Below are positions 59,451 through 64,000 of a stretch of 64,000 nucleotides of DNA, piece by piece. The stretch is taken from positions 10,787,485 to 10,851,484 of the forward strand of contig JAKSZT010053881.1 of NCBI GenBank assembly GCA_026826555.1, read 5' to 3'. Made by a program: the position numbers and the translations under genes. Source of the DNA: Tolypeutes matacus. Lineage: Eukaryota; Chordata; Mammalia; Cingulata; Chlamyphoridae. The number at the start of each line of letters is the position of its first letter. Positions within the stretch are counted from its first letter, which is position 1. A model generated the notes under the pieces. That model was not told the origin of the DNA, made no database searches, and saw nothing but the letters and a program-made list of their open reading frames with translations.

Positions 59451-59867
59451 AGTAATGAAAACATTCTAAAATTGACTGAGGTGATGACAGTACAACTCTG
59501 TGATAAAAATGAGAGCCACTGAGAATACATTTTGGATGGATTGTACAAGGCATGAGACTGTATTACACAGTAAAGCCTGTGGTGAATGATGGATGGTGGT
59601 TAACAGTACAAATTTGAGAGTGTTCTCAAATATACAATACTAATACATGGTGTTAATAATAGGATGATTTGTGGGAAAAGATACTCCAAATGTAAGATAT
59701 GGTCTATAGTTAGCAGTAATACTTTGAAGATGTTCTTTCATCATTTGTAACAAATGTTCCATAACAATGCAAGGTGTTGGTGGTGTGGCGATGTATGGGA
59801 ATCCTGTATGGTATATATGATTGTTTTGTAAACTCACAACTTACCTAATTAAAAAAAAAAAAAAAAC

Positions 59868-60008
59868 AATTCTGTTAAGTATTATCATCCTCATTTTACA
59901 AATGCGGAAACTAAGGCTCAAAACAATTAGGTGACTTGGCCTAGGTCACACAGCAGTTAAATGATAGAACTAGGATTTAAATTTCTGCTTGCTTGACTAA
60001 AACCTTTG
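59868..60008 (-). repeat. MIR, second part (split element)
   Basis: The text 'ttatcatcctcattttacaa', 'atgcggaaactaaggctcaa' and 'ggcctaggtcacacagcagt' is MIR, continuing the part that ends near 56216. Confidence 0.8.
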
Positions 60009-61186
60009 TTCTACCTTGCTACCTTCCTTTTACTACCAATAAACAGAAGTCCCTTTGGGCTTTCCATGTTCTCAAGAATCTTGAATGGTTTGCTGGATAT
60101 TACATTTTCTTCACTCTTTTGGGCAAGCTGTATTTTGACCAAACACCAGCACTGTGTTTTTCACCTAGGTAGCTACATAATTTTTAATCAGACTGAGATA
60201 TCATCATTTACTAAACCTTCCCCTGTTGGGAGAAGGTAAAGAATGTTATAAAAAATATATATTATGATGCATTGTTTATAATATTTTAAAAATAATTACT
60301 GGTGGCAAATTTTTAAGATTTGGATTACTAGGATGAAGAGCATATATTTTTTTCTTATTAGGTGTTCCCAGATAAGTTTAAAGGTATCTTTTAAAGCAGT
60401 TTTTGGAACTAGTATATTTAAATCCTAAATATTTGGTATGAATGAGTGAAATTCCTTAGTTGGTATTGTCATTCCTTTATCTTTTTTTTGAGCCTGAATA
60501 TTAAGGAGTGCTTTGCAGAGGTTACAAACAAAACAACAATAATAGCACTGATAATATAATAAATAGTCCTTAACATATATGGCTCTTTTATTTTATAGCT
60601 ATAGTTTATTTATAGGTATAAAGGGTAAAAGACACATCAGGTAGAGTCTGGAGAAATATATGACTTCCTAGTTCTTTCCTCCCTGCTGGGAGGGGTCACA
60701 CAGAATGTGCTCCTTTCTCTAGCAGCAAATTGCAACAATACATGTGCAGTGTTTCTGCCCAGGGAAGTCTGCTTAAAACTCAAAGTTCAGGATTTTTATT
60801 GGGGGCTGGTTATATAACCACACAGTCAAGCCAATATCAAAGTTCTAGACACCCAGAAGAAAAGCAGGTCTTTGTGTCCCCACTAGGCAAAACTACCGTA
60901 TCATTTAGGAAGTGTTTCAAAAATCACATTCCTAGATGCCACTCAAAGGCCAACCCTGCAAGTAGGCCCTTCTAACATACCTGCCCCATCAGAACAGGGA
61001 ACCCTACTCTCCTATATGACAAACTGTAGCCTTGAGTACAACTGCCCCACATCACAAATAGGGAAAATTTCTTAATAAGGAAGACAGCTTTGACATTTAT
61101 TTTATTAGAAAGACATTGCCTTTTATTAGAAATATTTCATTGTAATGAGAACATTTCATGTAATGATAAATGTATATATTTTTTAG
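60009..61186 (+). other. End of intron 11, mostly unrecognised
   Basis: The part 60615-61050 ('gacacatcaggtagagtctg', 'gggaggggtcacacagaatg', 'tctgcccagggaagtctgct') looks like an ancient LTR or other old repeat found in many mammals, but I cannot name it. The rest is AT-rich and unrecognised. Confidence 0.4.
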
Positions 61187-61354
61187 GTATATTGCTTACA
61201 GAAGGAGCTAAAGATAAAAAATCACAGTCTGCAAGAGACCTCTGAGCAAAATGTTATTCTACAGCATACTCTTCAGCAACAGCAACAAATGTTACAACAA
61301 GAGACAATTAGAAATGGAGAGCTAGAAGACATTCAAACTAAACTTGAAAAACAG
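61187..61354 (+). CDS. CCDC18: CCDC18 exon E12
   Basis: This 168-nt, 56-codon exon is phase 0-0. Its acceptor is 'tatattttttag' and its donor is 'gtaatt'. The peptide runs [20 protein letters not shown] to [12 protein letters not shown], with a run of five glutamines in [13 protein letters not shown]. It is coiled coil, and its 56 residues equal eight heptads. The glutamines are coded by a mix of CAG and CAA, so the run is not a pure CAG repeat. Confidence 0.95.
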
Positions 61355-62644
61355 GTAATTTTATTGGCCAAAAATTATTTTATTTGCATGAAATAGAAAC
61401 TTAAAAATTGTTCATATATTTTTGGTTATATAAATTGCTATGTAACTTCAACAATTTCATATTTTAAGATATATTCTGTATTTATATTGTAAAACATGTA
61501 ATTATAAATTCTATTCCTTTGTAATCCAACCTGCATTTCTAATACTGTGGCCACATATTTGTTATTCCATACAACTTAGTTATAATTTAGATTCCTTTAT
61601 TCAATCTCTTTCTTCCTGGACTTAAATATAATACTTAGCTGAATCATTATACCTTCTAACTCGGTCTTGGTTCAGGACATGGTGTGATTAACCCTAAAGA
61701 AATGCCAAAGCAATATACTAAAAGAAAAACCTCATAATAAAATGCTCCTGCTACTTATTTCTATAAATAATTACTCCAATGAAAGAGACCTAGGGAATTT
61801 TATGTTAGAAACTAATCTTTTCTCTTTGAAATGTATCAGAATTCTTTAAGCAAATATTTCACAGTTTCTTGTTTTGTTGTCTCTTTTCTCAAGAAATCAA
61901 ACTATCATTTAAAAATGATAGTCCCAGTAATCTCATTATACCTCACGTTTTTATCATTTGTGTGTTGCTGAATTTGTTTTTTTTGGGTGGGTTGGGTTTA
62001 TGTACTTCTTAATTAATCCTCAGCCTCTCCCATGGAACTACACAATCTCCTCTCAATATATTCAAACACATCAGGCAGGTATTCTGTATTTTTTTTTTTT
62101 AGAGGCATCACTCCTGTGGCTGTCCATCCTATTGTTTGCTATGCCTGCTGTACAGCTTCACCCTGAAGTATCTCTTCATCTCATAAATGTTTGATTCCCA
62201 TTTCCTAAATCCCTTGTCATTGCCTCTGGTTTTTATGGGATTGATTATGGTCCTTGTTCCTTCTAAAATGGTTTTCATTTCTATCATTTTTTTCTCAATT
62301 ATTTTCCTTAATTCTACCAGCTCATTTTTTTTTTCATTTGATTTTATTTTTAAAAGATTTTGTGTTCTCTTTAACTTCTTTGAGAATCAAAAGAAGTTTT
62401 CTTCAGTATTGGAAGTAAATCTTCTAGTAAATATATTCTCTTTCCGACTTTTGTTTGTGTTCCACTATGCATATGTTCCATATTGGATCCTTTCAGGTTA
62501 TTACTCATCTTTAGTTTCTTTCTGCTTATGGGTGTACTGTTTAATCAAGAATAGGGTGGATAAATTTTCCTTGGTTTTCTTCCCTTTTTACCTGGCTACT
62601 TTTTAAATTTTATTTTTGGAATCTGAATTGGAAGGGTGGATATT
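61355..62644 (+). other. Intron 12, first part, unrecognised
   Basis: T-rich intronic sequence with no recognised repeat. The open frames at 61958-62194 and 62187-62606 are rich in Phe, Leu and Ser, as expected of AT-rich noncoding DNA. Confidence 0.45.
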
Positions 62645-63530
62645 AAGGGTTTATAATCTGTATTTAGTTCTTCAGTGAAAACTTAGAAGAGCAGGGAGGA
62701 TATTAAAGTCAGAAGCTTGAGATAAACATTAAATCACGGTCATGTAAATGTCCACTGAAAACATGGAGTGACCGAGATTACCCAGAGATAAAATATAGAA
62801 TGAGAAAAGATTGACTTAGATCCCTGAGGGATATGGTGCATGGAAAAAAAAATAGTAAGTATTTCAAGAAGGAAGGAATGATTATTGGTGTCATGGACTG
62901 CAGTCAGAGTCAAGTTAAATGAGGGTTGAGAAGTATCCACTAGTATTAGAAACATGGAGGTCATTGGTAATGCACAATTGCAGTTTCTATAGAATGGCCA
63001 GAGTGAGTTGAGGAATGAATGAGAAATGAGATAATGATACAAGCATAGTAAGCAATTTGAAAAACTGGACTATGAAGGAAAGGACATAAAGGATGGTAAC
63101 AGAAAGGGTGGTAGCTGGAGGGAGGTACAGGTATAAAGGAAAGTTTTTTTTTGAAATGGGAAGGTCTTAAACATGTTCAATATGTAAAGAAACCAGGAGA
63201 AAGAAAGGTTGAAGATACAGGAGAGAGTAGAGGTAGTCAATAGTATGAGGTTCCTGAGAAAGTGGATAGGAATTGAATTCAGAATACCTAGGAAACAATT
63301 TGATTTAGATAGGAGAAACAATACCTCCTTTATTACAGTAGAACAAATGTTGTAGGAACAAATACAAGTTGTATTGGGAGCAAGTGCAAGTTCTAACATT
63401 TGAAATCAGATGGGAATTTGGGAATTGTTCACTGGGTGAATCTTCAGCCAATTCATGAAGAAGAAAGGGAACATAGTTTGACAAGAGAAAAAAGAACATT
63501 TCAAATGTGGACAGTGACAGGGAACATTTA
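62645..63530 (-). repeat. Ancient L2-like remnant
   Basis: The text 'gatccctgagggatatggtg', 'catggaggtcattggtaatg' and 'ggtggtagctggagggaggt' resembles the same ancient LINE text seen at about 2700-3480. The copy is diverged and has no coding frame. Confidence 0.5.
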
Positions 63531-63806
63531 CCATTATTTTGTATAATTTTTATAAGTCCTATTTTAGTGTCATGCTGGGCCCAGTCTCTAAATATGTAAA
63601 TATGTATATGAATGAAATATCTTTGCTATTAAAAAGTAAGTTTTGCTTTTATATTTCTAGGACATTACTTTCTGGCCTATATTTTGATGTTTGTATTCCA
63701 TTTTGAAATTGATAGACTAGGCTACTTATTTATATAAATATTTTTCTTCTGAATAATGTTGAACTAAGACTTAATTTAAAACACTTACTGAAAACTGCTT
63801 TACAAG

Positions 63807-63949
63807 GTATCAAAACTGGAACAAGAGCTCCAAAAACAAAGGGAAAGTTCAGCTGAAAAGTTGAGAAAAATGGAGGAAAAATGTGAAGCAGCCACACATG
63901 AAGCAGATTTGAAAAGGGAAAAAGTTATTGAGCTTACTAGTACTGCCAG
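63807..63949 (+). CDS. CCDC18: CCDC18 exon E13
   Basis: This 143-nt exon has the acceptor 'actgctttacaag' (AAG with a short pyrimidine tract) and the donor 'gtaaac'. It starts in phase 0 and ends after two bases of an arginine codon to be completed beyond the window. The peptide runs [20 protein letters not shown] to KVIELTSTA and is coiled coil. The gene continues past 64000, where the C-terminal half of the protein should be encoded. Confidence 0.94.
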
Positions 63950-64000
63950 GTAAACTGTGAATGTGCCAATTTTTCATCTAACTTCTTATTTCAGTATCAG

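Larger units (their letters stand above)
56217..59866 (+). mobile_element. L1 in sense orientation, with an inverted internal part
   Basis: About 100 bases of L1 5' start ('gaagatggcattggagtagg') come first. An inverted ORF1/5' UTR piece follows (about 56330-57016, text of ORF1 on the minus strand). The sense ORF2 C-terminus starts at about 57017 ('tatacaaaaattaactcaaa'), with the 3' UTR to an A tail at 59849-59866. An LTR (58694-59450) is inserted in the 3' UTR. No long frame survives. Confidence 0.7.

Noticed and set aside
62187..62606. A 139-residue membrane protein
   Set aside because: Its Phe/Leu/Ser-rich content is that of T-rich noncoding DNA. It has no start context and no homology I recognise.

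Overview
The window is nuclear DNA of a placental mammal. It carries short exons with GT-AG introns, layered LINE-1, L2, MIR, MER5A and LTR copies, and many copies of a tRNA-derived SINE whose head reads 'GGATGTGGCTCA' and whose B-box reads 'GGTTCGATCCC'. That SINE matches the DAS-type SINEs known from armadillos and sloths, so the source is most likely a xenarthran. Armadillo is favoured, but this rests on recall of the SINE family and not on a search.

There is one host gene, on the + strand: the middle part of CCDC18 (coiled-coil domain containing 18). I see thirteen consecutive internal coding exons: 1511-1607, 4738-4859, 7035-7326, 11997-12121, 13190-13350, 25302-25522, 26883-26993, 27464-27595, 46739-46873, 47809-47886, 51364-51480, 61187-61354 and 63807-63949. 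Together they give 1,902 nt, or 634 codons, that stay open when joined at the marked splice sites. The gene's first exons lie before position 1 and its last exons after 64000, so no promoter, start codon, stop codon or UTR is present. The exons are named E1 to E13 here by order in the window only.

About 97% of the window is intron. Positions 1-13000 hold an L1 tail, L2, MIRs, SINEs and old L1 pieces. Intron 5 (13351-25301) is almost filled by two old antisense L1s, interrupted by a younger L1, several SINEs, L1 tails and a 548-bp solo LTR. Intron 8 (27596-46738) holds a sense old L1, an antisense old L1 and a nearly complete younger antisense L1 (about 33301-41045) with a tandem-repeat 5' UTR. 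It also holds more L1. Intron 9 is mostly an L1 3' tail. Introns 10 and 11 hold LTRs, SINEs, a MIR split by an L1, and long stretches in which I recognise nothing. Introns 12 and 13 are mostly unrecognised or L2-like sequence.

The exons encode a long alpha-helical coiled-coil rod with one non-helical Cys/Ser-rich break at E4-E5. No RNA gene, CRISPR array, operon or prokaryotic feature is present. I found no new biological system. The most useful observations are a GC-AG intron after E10, a four-layer nest of insertions in intron 11, an L1 promoter made of about 110-bp repeats, and a possible L1 5' transduction.
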